From contig NC_133538.1 of assembly GCF_048544455.1 (NCBI RefSeq), positions 451,063,311-451,127,310 of the forward strand: DNA of 64,000 bases, in the 5' to 3' direction. The position numbers and the translations under genes were made by a program. Positions 1 through 11,310 of this stretch are shown here, one piece after another. The DNA comes from Silene latifolia (Eukaryota > Streptophyta > Magnoliopsida > Caryophyllales > Caryophyllaceae). How positions within the stretch are numbered: position 1 is the first letter of the stretch; each line of letters begins with the position of its first letter. The notes beneath the pieces were generated by a model that was given only the letters and a program-made list of their open reading frames with translations, searched no databases and was not told the origin of the DNA.

Positions 1-1675
1 TGTTCTAATTTTTAGTTGTTTTATTTTAGTCTGTTTCTTAGTTTAAGGGACATTTGTTCCTTCAACTATTCTCACATTCTTTTTGTAGTTTCTTCTTATG
101 CGCAGGTCACAGGGTGGTGAATTATTACCGTTCAATCCCGAGATTGAGAAGACCTTGCGTGAGTTGAGACGATCATCTAGAGTATTGCCGACAGAGGAAG
201 AGCTGAGTACTCTGTCTAGTTACTACGAGAACGAGCTGTTTGAGGAAGATCCACAATCATCTCCTATTTCTACTTTATCAACTGAGACCGTCACTTCTCC
301 AGATTTTCTAGAGATGGCTGAAGAAGCGACTATAGCAAGTCACTCTGAGCCGACAACTGCAAATCTATATAAGGGGTTTGAATTACCGGGAACTGATAGA
401 AAATTCGAACCGAAGCCTTCTTATATCAACTTGGTTGAGAGGAACCAATTCGGGGGAGCTGCAAATGAAGATGCAGCCAAGCATATGGAGATATTTATTG
501 ACTATTGTTGCTCTATACCCCCGCCGACCGGTGTGACCCAAGACCAGGCAAAGGAGACTATGTTTATATTCTCACTCCGTGATGCTGCAAGGGAGTGGTA
601 TAGAGACCTGGATCGAGTTTCTAATGGGATCACCGACTGGAATTCTTTGGCCTTGGCATTCTACAAGAAATATTTCTCTGCCTCGAAGACGAATGCTATT
701 AGAGCTCAAATCACGAGCTTTAAACATGGTCCTGATGAGAACTTTCACGAAGCTTGGGTCCGTTTTAAAAAGCTGGTGTGAACCATTCCGCATCATGGGT
801 TTGAGAAATGGAGCCTATGCAATCAGTTCTACAATGGGCTCTATGACGATCAGAGAGCTATCCTGGATGCGGCAGCTAGCGGCAGATTCCAAGAGAATAT
901 GGGGGAAACTAAGGGGTGGAAGATCATTGATGACTTGGCCACCCATAAAGCTGAGTATGGAAATTCCAGGGGAAATCAAAGGAGAGCTGCTGAATCCTCC
1001 TCTGTAGCTGCATTAGAAGCTATCACGGCGAGGTTTGATAAGTACGAGTTGGGAGGAGCTTCGAAAGGAGGGATCTATCATGTAAATGCTGTTTCAGACG
1101 GTCCTTTCATCTGTAAAAGATGCGGAGCTGAGGGACATGTTTCAGACAATTGTCCTAGCCCCTTTGAGTCTTGTGCTACCTTTCAACATTATAGGCAGAC
1201 AAACACATACTATAAGCCGAATGTCCATCCGAATCTGAGGTGGAGCAGCCAAAATGTCTTGAATCCGACTCAACTTCCACAAAGAGCGACAGCAGAGAAT
1301 TATGTGCCCCCTCATAAGCAACAACGGTTCCAAAAGCCTCCGTATGTCCCACAAGAAGAAAGAACAATCCCAAAGTTCTGATTTCAATGAGTTGAAGAAT
1401 TTGTTGCTGAATGAGTCTCAAGCTAGAGAGGCCGGGATGAAGATGTTGGAGAGCCAAATTGCCCAATTGGCTAGCAAGAATACAACTCGAGCCCCGGGAC
1501 ATTTACCGACTTAGACGGATCAAAAGGAGACCCTTAATGCCATTACTTTGAGGAGTGGGTCTACCCTTGATGGGCCCGCTATGGTTGAGGATGTCGCTAA
1601 AAAAGATGAGCCGGAACCGAGTCTAAAGAAAGCTGAAACAAACAGTGGCAAGAAAAAGACGTCTACCAGGTATAT

Positions 1676-1785
1676 CAGTCGATCGACTGATATACCCAAT
1701 CGATCGACCAGTCCGCGATAAACAGTAGCCTCTGGTCTTATAGAAGCCAGTCGATCGACTGAGCAACCTTGGTCGATCGATCGAC
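1676..1785. repeat. Two TCGATCGA palindrome pairs in the gag-pro linker of the outer element
   Basis: Palindrome centres are at 1682.5 and 1703.5 (21 bp apart) and at 1754.5 and 1776.5 (22 bp apart, the only pair in the nest that is not exactly 21; a second overlapping core lies at 1780.5). First centres of the two pairs are 72 bp apart. The outer bases vary (CAG..CTG or GG..CC) while the TCGATCGA core is kept. Confidence 0.9.
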
Positions 1786-1982
1786 AAATACTGCTTGAAA
1801 GTGATTCTTTTCGTCCTCCAATGCCTAATAACTTGAGGACCACTTGTTTGGTACGATGCACCGAAAATATTGAGGCAAGACCCGAATGCTGATGGGTCAG
1901 TTCTGGTTCCGAAGTACGACCTATGTCGATTAATGGTTCACATTTGAGACGGTCTGAAGAGGGTTCGAGCTACAACAAAGAG

Positions 1983-1987
1983 AAGGT
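1983..1987. repeat. Target site duplication AAGGT, left copy
   Basis: AAGGT directly precedes the TGATAC terminus of the left LTR at 1988. The matching copy follows the other LTR end at 14085-14089. Removing 1988-14089 rejoins the outer gag-protease reading frame. Confidence 0.93.
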
Positions 1988-3278
1988 TGATACCGTCGTT
2001 TTGTATCAAAATTAAATTTATAATTCCAAACTAAAACTATAGCTAGTGATAGTAAGGGTCGAACCACAGAGAGACAAGATCAATTCTATTTGCTTATTCC
2101 AGTCTATAAAAGTAACAATTAATGGGGGGTTTTGAAATTGGTTGACTAATTTGACTAATTGCTAAAATAAGAATTTCTCAACAAGATAAAAAGAAGATCG
2201 GGAACTTCGGTTCACCATGGCTAAGATCAGGCCAGTAAAGTAGAAGAGGTCCTATAATACGGTCACAGGGAGTATGAGCAAGCCTTTCGATCAATGCTCA
2301 AAATTACCTTATGGTCTTCTAATTCCCAAGAATTTCTCAAAGCTTTCGCTCAAAGGAAATTCCAATCTAATGATAATTTTAATTACTAATCTTTCAATCT
2401 AGTAAAAAGGTTTATCAAAAGACAACAAGATCGATACGGAGGAATTCATACTAACAAAGCAATCCTAATTTACGCCATGGCTCACCTCGTTCCCAATCAA
2501 TGAAATTAGCTATGCATAATCAAAACTAAAACAATTGCAAAATTGATAACAAGGAACAAGTTTGACATGATTGAATTGAATTTAAGACAAAAGGTAAGAA
2601 CTTAATTGCTGAAATTAAATTGGTAAAAACTAGAATTGAAATAACAAGAAATTAAAGAAGGAAGAAATTGCATAAAAAACTTACTAATTAAAATGATGAA
2701 CAAAGTAATTGAATTCGGGATTCGTCGTCCCTCTTCCTTGCCTCTAGACTAGATCTAAACTAAGTTCTTGAATAATGAAAAGCATAACCTAAAAATGTAG
2801 CTGCATTCTACTGATAAGCGATGCCAAAAGTTAATTACAAATTGGGCTTTTAAAAGTCTAACACGAAGAATTAAACACAGCTCGCAGACTGGTCGATCGA
2901 CTGAAGAGCATGGTCGATCGACTGGGCAATTCAGAACAGTAGCTTCTGCTGAACTTCAACGGTCGATCGACTGTATAACATGGTCGATCGACTGGACTGA
3001 GCTGTGTAGTGGCATCTTTCTCTCTTCAAATCAGCTCTTCACTCCAATGCACGCATCCCAAGGTGAGTGAATCCGAACTCCCTTCTTCCAAGTTTCCCTG
3101 AAGTTGCCTCCGGAGGACGGTTTAGGCTTGATTTAGCTCACTTCCACTCATTCCTACAATAAATCATAGAAAATGCAAAGTAAACCGTTTCGGGAGGAAT
3201 AGTAGCTTTAAGGTAGCTAATATGCATGGAAATACGTGCCAAAACTGCAAATAAAGTGTATAGAATATGCACGTATCA
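1988..3278 (-). repeat. 3' LTR of the inner Athila element
   Basis: Exactly 1291 bp and the same length as its partner at 12794-14084; about 98.5% identical by my count. It starts TGATAC and ends GTATCA on the plus strand. Two palindrome pairs, with centres 2896.5/2917.5 and 2966.5/2987.5, lie in the U3 part (minus-strand sense). Confidence 0.95.
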
Positions 3279-3293
3279 AATCTCCCCAAACCA
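3279..3293 (-). other. Polypurine tract of the inner element
   Basis: On the minus strand the sequence TTTGGTTTGGGGAGATT directly precedes the LTR start TGATAC. A G-rich purine tract at this place primes plus-strand DNA synthesis in LTR retrotransposons. The outer element has the near-identical GGTTTGGGGAAG before its 3' LTR. Confidence 0.75.
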
Positions 3294-4939
3294 AACCTTG
3301 CTTGTCCCCAAGCAAGCACTATGACCCATATAAAAACCTAATGGAAAGGAGCATATCTCAGAGCTAACTACAAGTCAATGCCAAACCGTTTAATGCACAT
3401 AGTCAACTACCGCAAAGCTCAAATCAAGTGAACAAACTTATGCATATCATGGAATTAAATCGAGCGTTCGACCTTGCAAGACTCATAAATTCGGACTCTC
3501 CCGGGTCACTCTTCCCTCAGCAAGGCAAATGGTAAGAATATATGTAGAAGAGAGGGAACAAAATTACAGACTCTCACCTAGACTGCGACCGACAAAACAT
3601 GTTTGCTTGACTAGTATGAATAATGATTCTAGCTACCGTACACACGCATAACCACCGTCAAGGACTATTACGTGCCGAACTATTGCACGATTTGGATATG
3701 TGAGGCTAAGTGGGAAGGAAAGGGCAAAACAAGTATGGAAATGTGAAGGTAAGAGCCAAGCTAGGACCTAACAAACCATCATAAACCGTATCCCATTCCT
3801 TCAACTTGAAATATAAACCATGCCTTTAAAAGATTAGGCAACACAAAATCCCAAAACAAACACCTCCACTTCATGAAAAAAGCACATGAGGTTTGTTCTT
3901 AATTCAACCAAATTATTATATATTTTTTCAATTCCTTTTTCTCTCCTGTGTTTTTTTTTTCATTTCATTTTCTGAGCTGGTGGTCGATCGACCATTGATG
4001 GCAGTCAATCGACCACTCTGTACATTCCAGAGCTCTCTGCCCAGGTGAACTTCCTCTCCTTTTTTTTTGTTTTTCTCAATTTTTCTTTTTTTTTTCAGGC
4101 TGACACATCTCCTTCACTTTTCAAAAATACTCACTCCATCAGTACAAAACGAACCAAAACCGCTATAATTCAGAAAAATCCTCTACTACTTCCTAGCTTG
4201 GCACAATGGTAGGCTAAGTACGGGATGTAGTTAAGGGCAACTGGCAGATATGGCTTATAGTGGAGTTAATGGGGCAAAATGAGAAAGGGGGAGATGCAAT
4301 AGTTCTCAAAACATGTAATACCGACCACAAACCGATGCGTATAGGCAATAAGAAATCAGAACTCATACACGTGCAAAACATGAAATGACGGGAGTACTAC
4401 TCTCAGTCCTAAATTAACCGGTCATGAATGTCACCAGTTATAGGCTCTATATTTCAGAAAGTATAAGTAGTTTGCCAAAAGTAATGAGTCAAGTCTAATT
4501 ACCCGAAGTAAATTCCACAACAAAATTTGAGAAATCACTTTTAATTCTCGCTAAGCAGCTGTGAAAAGGCAAGGAATGTCATATTTGACTAATAGTGCAA
4601 TATCATCATTAATAAACTCCAATCCGACTCGACTATATGCAAAAGTAAACGTGATATTTTTGATTTTTATGTGAATTTTTCGGTTTTTTCTTTGTTTTTG
4701 TAATTTTTTTTTTTTGAAATGAAAAACAAATGCAAACCGAAATGCACTAAACATGTGACTGAAATGCAATAAAAAACAAATGCAGATGCAAAAGACATAT
4801 GCAAATACCCTCCCCAAACCAAAACACACAATGCCCTCATTGTGCTCAGCAGCAAATCACCAGCAGAAATAGGGAAGAATAAAAGCACAACAAAATAAAA
4901 GGGAAACTAATAAAAAAAGATAGGAAACTCACAAAAGAC
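3294..4939 (-). other. 3' noncoding region of the inner element
   Basis: No credible gene. The stretch is alignable by eye with 15900-17570 of the outer element, including the thymidine-rich part read on the minus strand and the phrase CTTGCTTGGGGACAAGCAAG near the polypurine tract. That phrase is itself an inverted repeat (CTTGCTTG/CAAGCAAG). One palindrome pair lies at 3987.5/4008.5; its second member is the variant GTCAATCGAC. Short open frames here are not supported as coding. Confidence 0.7.
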
Positions 4940-4972
4940 GACCTCCCCAAACCAGCCAAAAACGGGGAGGTC
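4940..4972 (-). other. Hairpin just after the third ORF of the inner element
   Basis: GACCTCCCC pairs perfectly with GGGGAGGTC (9 bp, 15-nt loop) on the minus strand. The hairpin starts 9 nt past the third-ORF stop. The loop holds GCTGGTTT. The outer element has a hairpin at the matching place (15852-15886) with a different but still paired stem. Confidence 0.75.
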
Positions 4973-4980
4973 ACAAGCAT

Positions 4981-6355
4981 CTAATCGCCACCGTTGTACT
5001 CTTCACCACTAGACTCTCCGGACCCCGAGCCGCTCTCCTCCTCCTCCTCAGCAGCAGCGGTAGTAGTAGTAGTGGTAAGAGGTCTCCTGGCAGGCTGAGG
5101 GTAACCGACCACCGGAGGGACAAAGAAGGACGGGTGAGTCCAGGCACCCTGTGGGAGCATCCCTCCCCGGGCGTACTCCTCGTAAACTGGGTACAAGGCC
5201 AAGGTCGTATCAAGTCGGTGCTGGTCAAAGCTCCTGCACAAGTCACACAACACACGTGACATCCCCCTTTGGTCCATGACCGGAGGGATAACAGTAGGTG
5301 GAGGGGGACGGAAAGTGACCGGGAAGCCGGTGGGAGCAGGAGTGGAGGAAGAGGGTGCCTGTGAAGAGGAGGCACGAGCTCTCCTCGAAGTGCTAGCAGT
5401 AGCAGTACCCGCCCCAATAGGGAGCCTGTAACTAGGCAAGGGCGGGCGAGCTGCCCCCGAAACAGTGGTGAGGGGCAAGATAGGAGGGTAGCCTAGGACA
5501 GGGATGGGGTCGCAGATGAAAGAATCAATCTTCCACCGACTCCTACTATCGACCCACTTCACGGACTGTGCGTAGGCAAGATCCATGAAGCGTAGGTCAA
5601 GGTCTATAGGGGCCTCCTCTTGAGGGAAAAGTAGAACAAGACGGTTGGCGATACGCGTCACCAACCCGCCACAAGCAATAGTGGCCAAAGTGCCCTCACT
5701 TACAGTCTGAAAGTGAGCGGCAGTCAAATAAGCTATATCATAAATACGGGCTACCCGACTTTCAATGTTCAGATAGCCGTAGAAAATAATGAAGAGGGGG
5801 CAAGTGGAAGGAAGTGCCCGTCCTCTTAGGCCCGTAAAAGTCACTGATACATGACCACATAACTCGGTGAATATCATAAGTTTACGAGGTTTTACCCTCG
5901 AAATAAAGACCCAAAAATCCAGCAAAGTCAGCTAATGTCAGGGAGTAGTTGACATTGAATAGCCGAAAAGAGATGCAAGTATTATTCTTATTTTCCTCAA
6001 AAGAAGCCGAGTTAAAAGCATAAGACGAAAAGAACTCGAGGGTCAAAATGTAATACGTGAACTCAGCCATGTCCACTAGACCCGTCATTCCTGTCCCATT
6101 TAGCAGGGACACAACAGACTCAAAACAGCCTAATTTCTCTAAAGTAGGCTTGTGTAGAAAACGGGTGGCAGTAACGTTCATTTTCGCAGCAAAAAGAGCA
6201 AACTTAGCACGCTGAGTAGAAGTGGAAAAGATAACCTGCGGATAGTCAGGTAGACTATCCGTGGTGTCCTCAATCATCAGCGGCGGACCCCAAAGTCGTT
6301 TGGCAGCTCCCTGACTCGACTGCCCTTCGTACATTTGCTGCTTTCCTTTTGTCAT
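4981..6355 (-). pseudogene. Athila-type third ORF (ORF in envelope position), frameshifted
   Basis: The reading frame from ATG at 6355 runs to about 5900 and continues in another frame to a stop at 4981-4983, so one frameshift splits it (the open frames overlap at 5882-5925). The first part shows the block LTLEFFSSYAF followed by FRLFNVNYSLTLADFAGFLG, which I recognise as the pattern of the plant ATHILA ORF-1 family. The C-terminus is rich in Pro, Ser, Thr and then Glu/Gly/Ser. I see no clear signal peptide or membrane anchor, so an envelope role is not shown. The start at 6355 is preferred because an intron acceptor lies 9 nt upstream. Family assignment is from memory. Confidence 0.7.
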
Positions 6356-6364
6356 CTTTGTTAC

Positions 6365-6691
6365 CTGCAAACAACAAATTAGCTACAAGCTTCCTATAAC
6401 AATGTCAATTTATGAAAACCCGAAACAAAATCAGAAATTGAAAATCAAATTAGGGTTTCGAAATTTTTGGGGAAAACGGAATTAAACACCTCCTAGTTGC
6501 TAATTTGTTTCGAAAATCAAGGGGGATAGGGTAAAACAAGCAATTAAAGCATAAAAACGTCAAGAAATCAATCCCCAAAATAGATTATCCCAAATCGATT
6601 TTTCCGTCTCAAAGGCACAATGCTCGAAAATTTGGCATGAAACCGCAGTAAAAATCGAAAATCAAGCATGGAAATAAGATTAGAGACATAC
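6365..6691 (-). other. Probable intron upstream of the third ORF
   Basis: On the minus strand a strong donor (CAAG|GTATGTCT, intron starts 6691) and acceptor (TGTTTGCAG|GTAAC, intron ends 6365) enclose 327 nt of T-rich sequence. The ORF start codon follows 9 nt after the acceptor. Splicing here would place the third ORF near the 5' end of an exon. Spliced subgenomic RNAs for ORFs in this position are known for some plant env-like elements; for this copy it is an inference. Confidence 0.55.
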
Positions 6692-7320
6692 CTTGAAGAT
6701 TTAAGCAAGAAAAAACGGGAAGAAAGGATGGATTAACACGAAAATCGCAGAAAGGGGGAAGAAATAGGGTTTGCTTTTGATTTTTTTGATTTTGTGAAAG
6801 TGTAAAAATGAATGAAGACTGAAGCAAACTTCCCTATTAAATTGCGTTCTGAACCCGCGCTGTGGTCGATCGACCACTTGACTCGGTCGATTGACCAGTC
6901 TTGCTCAAACAGCCCCTCTGCCTTTTCACGTGGTGGTCGATCGACTACATGACCCAGTCGATCGACCAATCTCTCTTATACCATGGCTTCTGCTTTTCCT
7001 TCATCAGTCGATCGACTGATTACCTTAGTCGATCGACTGAGGACGCTGGCAATTAAACTCAAATTCGTCAAAAATTCATTTTGCCATCATAATTTCCCGT
7101 CTTTCTCTCACAAACATCCAGTAAACCACCTACGCACTTTGCATAAAATAAATTTCTGCAAAAATTATCAAAGGCGCACTTATTTTCCAAACCAAGAAAT
7201 TGCAAATTAAAAGAAAATAAATAATACAAAAAACTAAAAATGCAAATTAAATGAAATAACAAAATAAAATTCCTAATTACAATTAATTACAACCCGGGTT
7301 GCCTCCCGGTTAGCGCTGGT
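6692..7320 (-). other. Spacer between integrase and third ORF with three palindrome pairs
   Basis: Noncoding. Pairs are centred at 6869.5/6890.5, 6940.5/6961.5 and 7011.5/7032.5: each pair is 21 bp apart, and the pairs follow each other at exactly 71 bp. The integrase-proximal end carries the Athila-typical GGGAGGCAACCC (minus strand). Confidence 0.85.
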
Positions 7321-8475
7321 TTAAGAGATCTCGCACGACCTTTTTACCTCACTTTGCATCATCGATAACGGGTCGAAGTACAATACCTCGACTTTCCCAA
7401 CAAATTCATCTGATCCGTGATAATGCTTCACATATTGGCCATTAACTTTGAACTTTTCTCCAACAGAGGTCTCCAATTCAACTGATCCGAACTTTGTAAC
7501 TGCTGTGACCGTATAGGGGCCAGTCCACCTGGATTTCAGCTTACCAGGAAATAAACGGATACAAACGTTAAAAAGAAGTACCTTATCGCCAATATGAAAC
7601 TCGCGCTTGATGATTCTCTTATCGTGCCAGCGCTTTGTTATCTCTTTGTAGATCCTAGCATTATCGTAAGCCAGTAGCCTAAATTCCTCCAACTCATTCA
7701 GCTGTGTCATGCGTTTCTCACGAGAGAGGTTAGGATCTAAATTCAAATCACAAATAGCCCACCAAGACTTACGCTCTAACTCAACAGGTAAATGACATGT
7801 CTTACCATAAATCAATCGGTATGGTGACATCCCGATTGGCGTCTTAAACGCGGTTCTATAAGCCCATAAGACATCATCTAACTTAAGACTCCAATCTTTC
7901 CGTGATTTAGAAACAACTTTAGCTAAGACTTATTTCAGTTCCCTGTTAGAAATCTTAACCTGACCACTAGTTTGGGGATGATACCCCAAACCTCGACGAT
8001 GTTGGACACCGAATTTAGTCAATAAAGCACTAAGTTGTTTCTCTTTAAAATGCATTCCCCCATCGCTAATGACAACCCGAGGGACACCAAAACGAGGAAA
8101 AATAATCTTTTTAAATAGTTTAATCACGGCTTTTGCATCGCAATGGGGAGTAGCAATAGCTTCCACCCATTTGGACACATAATCTACAGCTACGAGGATA
8201 TATTTATTACCTTGACTGCTCGGAAAAGGTCCTTGATAATCAATGCCCCAGACAGCGAAAATCTCAACCTCAAGAATGCCTAGCTGTGGCATCTCATGTC
8301 TCTTGGAAATATTCCCCGATCTTTGACAAGCGTCGCACTCAGCAACAAAATTGCGACTATCTGCATGCAAAGTTAGCCAATAGAAACCAGATTGGAGTAC
8401 CTTAGCTACAGTCCTGGACGGACCATGGTGACCACCATAAGCAGAAGAGTGGTAAGCTTCTAGGATGTCCTTCAC
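7321..8475 (-). pseudogene. Integrase of the inner Athila element, inactive
   Basis: Inserts the cDNA into the chromosome. The N-terminal zinc-binding part shows H..H and CDAC (7930-8475 frame, residues 1-50). The catalytic core has Asp in [10 protein letters not shown] (residue 79) and Asp in VISDGG (residue 138). Where DD35E spacing calls for Glu (residue 174, in GQVKISNRE) there is Lys, so the catalytic triad is broken. An in-frame TAA at 7930-7932 splits the gene; homology continues in frame to the C-terminal GPY-type module ([10 protein letters not shown]) ending at 7321. A nonsense codon near 8482 separates it from RNase H. Consensus residues are from knowledge of the family. Confidence 0.88.
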
Positions 8476-8481
8476 CTCCCA

Positions 8482-9190
8482 TTAAGGCACGCATCTCCGG
8501 ATGAGACCGTCTGCGCATTCCTTGAAAACATAAGGATCATCCCAAAAGTATTGTCTAGTATCATAAGCAAACCGCTTCTTCTGCTCCCATGAAAGCTCTG
8601 GTGGTATCCTACCTGTCACAGCAAAGTTAGCAAAATCAGCAAACCACGGAGGTGGATAAGACCCTGAAGTAGTAATGGCCAACAGACTCTCATCAGGAAA
8701 AGAATCATTAATAGGTAACGAATCCTCCCTTTCATCACCGTGGCGAGATAAATGGTCAGCCACCACATTCTCTGCCCCTTTCTTATCTTTGATCTCCAAA
8801 TCAAACTCCTGCAAAAGGAGTATCCACCTCAAAAGCCTCGGCTTCGCATCCTTCTTGAGAAAGAGAGTCTTGATCTTTGCATGGTCGGTATAAACAAATA
8901 ACCTTAGAACCTAACAAATAAGACCGAAATTTGTCTAAGGCAAAAACTACAGCTAGAAACTCCTTCTCGGTGGTATAATAATTGACTTGAGCCTCATCCA
9001 GAGTTCGGCTCGCATAGTATATGGCATTCAAAGCTTTATTCTTCCATTGTCCCAAAACTGCACCGATCGCATAATCGCGGCACCACACATAATCTCAAAT
9101 GGGAGATCCCAATCGGTAATTGAATGATAGGTGCGAAAAGTAGAGCCTCCTTTAACCTTTGTTAAAAGCTGAAAGGCACTCATCGATAAA
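8482..9190 (-). pseudogene. RNase H region of the inner element, broken
   Basis: Degrades the RNA strand during reverse transcription. Recognisable blocks are DYAIGAVLGQW, YYTTEKEFLAVVFALDKFR and, in the last frame, [13 protein letters not shown]. Compared with the usual MCDASDYAIG, the first catalytic Asp codon reads Gly and one base is missing near 9063, shifting the frame. A further extra base near 8897 shifts it again. The frame ends at a stop at 8482, just before the integrase zinc domain. It follows RT in the normal pol order. Confidence 0.82.
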
Positions 9191-9191
9191 C

Positions 9192-10220
9192 TCAAACACA
9201 AAGATCCTTAAGGAGCAATTGTGTAAGCGGTTTAGCAATTTTTGAAAAATCCTTAATGAAACGCCGATAGAAACCAGCGTGACCAAGGAAACTCCTCACT
9301 CCTTTAACATTAACAGGAGGAGGCAATTGCTCAATCACCTGCACTTTTGCTTTGTTAACATGTATACCTTTATCAGAAATCAGATGCCCTAACACAACTC
9401 CCTCATTGACCATAAACTGACACTTTTCCCAGTTTAAAACATGATTAACATCAATACAACGCTGCATGACTTTATCAAGGTTAGCCAAACAACGATCAAA
9501 GTCACTACCATAAACTAAGAAATCATCCATAAATACCTCCATAATGTTCTCTATGTAATCAGAAAAAATCCCCATCATGCACCTCTGAAAGGTAGCTGGG
9601 GCGTTACACAATCCGAAAGGCATTCTACGGTACGCAAAAACACCATGTGGACAGGTAAAAGTGGTCTTACTCTGATCATCTGGATGAATAGGGATCTGAA
9701 AGAACCCTGAATATCCGTCTAGAAAACAGAAGAATTTGTTAGATGCAAGTCTTTCAGTCATTTGGTCAACAAAAGGGTGGGGGAAGTGGTCTTTATTGGT
9801 GGCGGCATTCAACTGTCTATAATCAATGCACATCCGCCACCCTGTCACAACTCGTGTCGGTATTAATTCATTTTTATCATTTTTAACCACGGTAGTCCCT
9901 CCTTTCTTCGGAACTACCTGAACTGGGCTAATCCACTTGGAGTTGCCAACTGTATAAATAATACCTGCATCGAGTAGTTTCATCACCTCAGCCATAACAA
10001 CTTCCTGCATCTTTGGGTTCAACTTGCGTTGACCCTGTCTGTAAGGCTTGTGGCCTTCTTCCAGCTCTATCCTGTGCATACAAACATCATGGCTGATGCC
10101 CTTAATGTCATCCAAAGAGTAACCTAGAGCCTTCCTGTTTTTCTTAAGCACACACATCAAAGCAAACAACTGGTCATCATTAAGCTTAGCACTAACAATA
10201 GGTGGTCTTGCTCGTATCAT
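9192..10220 (-). pseudogene. Reverse transcriptase domain of the inner element
   Basis: An open frame of about 340 codons holding a full Ty3/gypsy RT. It includes WRMCIDYRQLN (about residues 128-138), FLDGYSGF with a catalytic Asp (residue 168), MPFGLCNAPATFQR (200-213) and the catalytic FMDD (230-233), followed by KCQFMVNEGVVLGH. The RT itself looks intact, but a frameshift near 10205 cuts it from the upstream frame and another near 9195 cuts it from RNase H. It lies between protease and RNase H on the minus strand. The apparent start is not a real initiation site because pol is made as a polyprotein. Confidence 0.93.
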
Positions 10221-10311
10221 CTAGGAAAACATACTTAAGATTAGGAGGAAGTGGCTTACGCTCAGGCACCTTTACCTCTACAGCACAGACAGAATCAGCT
10301 TCAATGGTATA

Positions 10312-11064
10312 TCAAGTGTTTACCAAGTTCTCGTTGGCTAGGCTCAAGAGCATCTCATCTTCTTCCTCTGTGAGCTCGTAGCTTTCCATTGAGGCTACCA
10401 AAGCATCTGGCTCCTCAGCATTCTCCGCTGTATTACCTGCACACTCATCTGAACGAGTCAGATCAGCTAAGGGATCCTTGGCTAAGGATTCCTTCCAGTT
10501 ATAATTAACAGCCCAGTCAACAATATCAATGGAGTAACATGCATCATCTTCAGTAGGTTCAGTCGCCTTGTGAGCAAGACTGAATTCAATGGTGTCATCC
10601 CCTACCTCTAAGGTTATTGTTCCGCGTTTGACATATATTACAGCTCCAGCTGTATGTAAAAATGGTCTACCTAAAATAATAGGTATCTGACTATCCTCAG
10701 CAATGTCCAAAACAACGAAATCGACAGGAATAAAAAACTTACCCACTCGAACGGGTACATCCTCTAGAACTCCTATAGGTCTCTGAGTCGATCTATTTGC
10801 CATTTGAACGGTGATATCGGTCACCTTGAGTCTACCAATATTTAACCTTTCGCAAACAGAATACGGCATGACACTGACACTGGCCCCTAAATCACAAAGG
10901 GCCTTTCCGATTTCGTGGTTACCTATAGTGCAAGGAATTGAAAAACTACTCGGGTCCTTTAATTTGGGAGGTATATTAATTTGCGAAAGAGCATTGCATT
11001 CTTCCACAAAAGCAACATTACCATCATCACGAAAATTTCTCTTACGATTTAAAATGTCTTTCAT
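10312..11064 (-). pseudogene. Aspartic protease region of the inner element
   Basis: Processes the gag-pol polyprotein. The active-site motif reads ALCDLGASVSVMP (Asp-Leu-Gly-Ala-Ser, the form usual in this plant group). It is followed by flap-like sequence and IPIILGRPFLHTAGAV. The open frame runs from about 11064 to a stop at 10312-10314, after which homology goes on in the same frame toward RT, so the stop is a lesion. An acidic tail (ELTEEEDEMLL) precedes the stop. The stretch 11065-11310 upstream, between gag and protease, holds further stops. Confidence 0.9.
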
Positions 11065-11310
11065 AAATTTAGCGTAAGAGGGTACCTGGGTAATTAGATC
11101 AGTGAAAGGAATCGTTACCTCGAGATTCGGACCATCTCCAAAAACTTACCAAACTTGCGCTCCACTTGGTATTCTTTAAACGCTCCGGATACGGATCGCA
11201 ACAACCGGCCGTAGGATCGTAACCTTCGACTTTAGTAAGTTTAAAACCTCCGTCAAATCATCAATAAGTGTAGAATCATGCAAATTAGTTGACGGAATTG
11301 CTTCACCGCA

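Larger units (their letters stand above)
98..1987 (+). pseudogene. Gag polyprotein of the outer element, broken
   Basis: Capsid/nucleocapsid precursor of an Athila-type element. The retrotransposon gag domain covers roughly residues 100-260 (motif HMEIFIDYCCSIP, then AREWYRDL). A zinc knuckle of pattern CX2CX4HX4C begins at CKRCGAEGH, near 1111-1152. The motif NAITLRSG, usual before protease in this group, is near 1538-1561. Lesions: in-frame TGA at 779-781 (the inner relative has Arg here), a frame change near 1370, TAG at 1513-1515 and TAA near 1719-1721. Homology runs on in the same frame past the first stop, which shows that it is a mutation and not the gene end. The linker at 1676-1785 carries two palindrome pairs and therefore encodes repeated Arg-Ser-Thr. 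The frame is cut by the inner LTR at 1988. Confidence 0.85.

Noticed and set aside
4551-4888. Minus-strand frames similar to 16023-16244 in the outer element
   Set aside because: The similarity is of noncoding 3' regions; frames are not kept between the two elements, so I do not call a gene.
4981-6355. True retroviral envelope gene
   Set aside because: No signal peptide, transmembrane anchor or cleavage site was visible; only its position suggests it.
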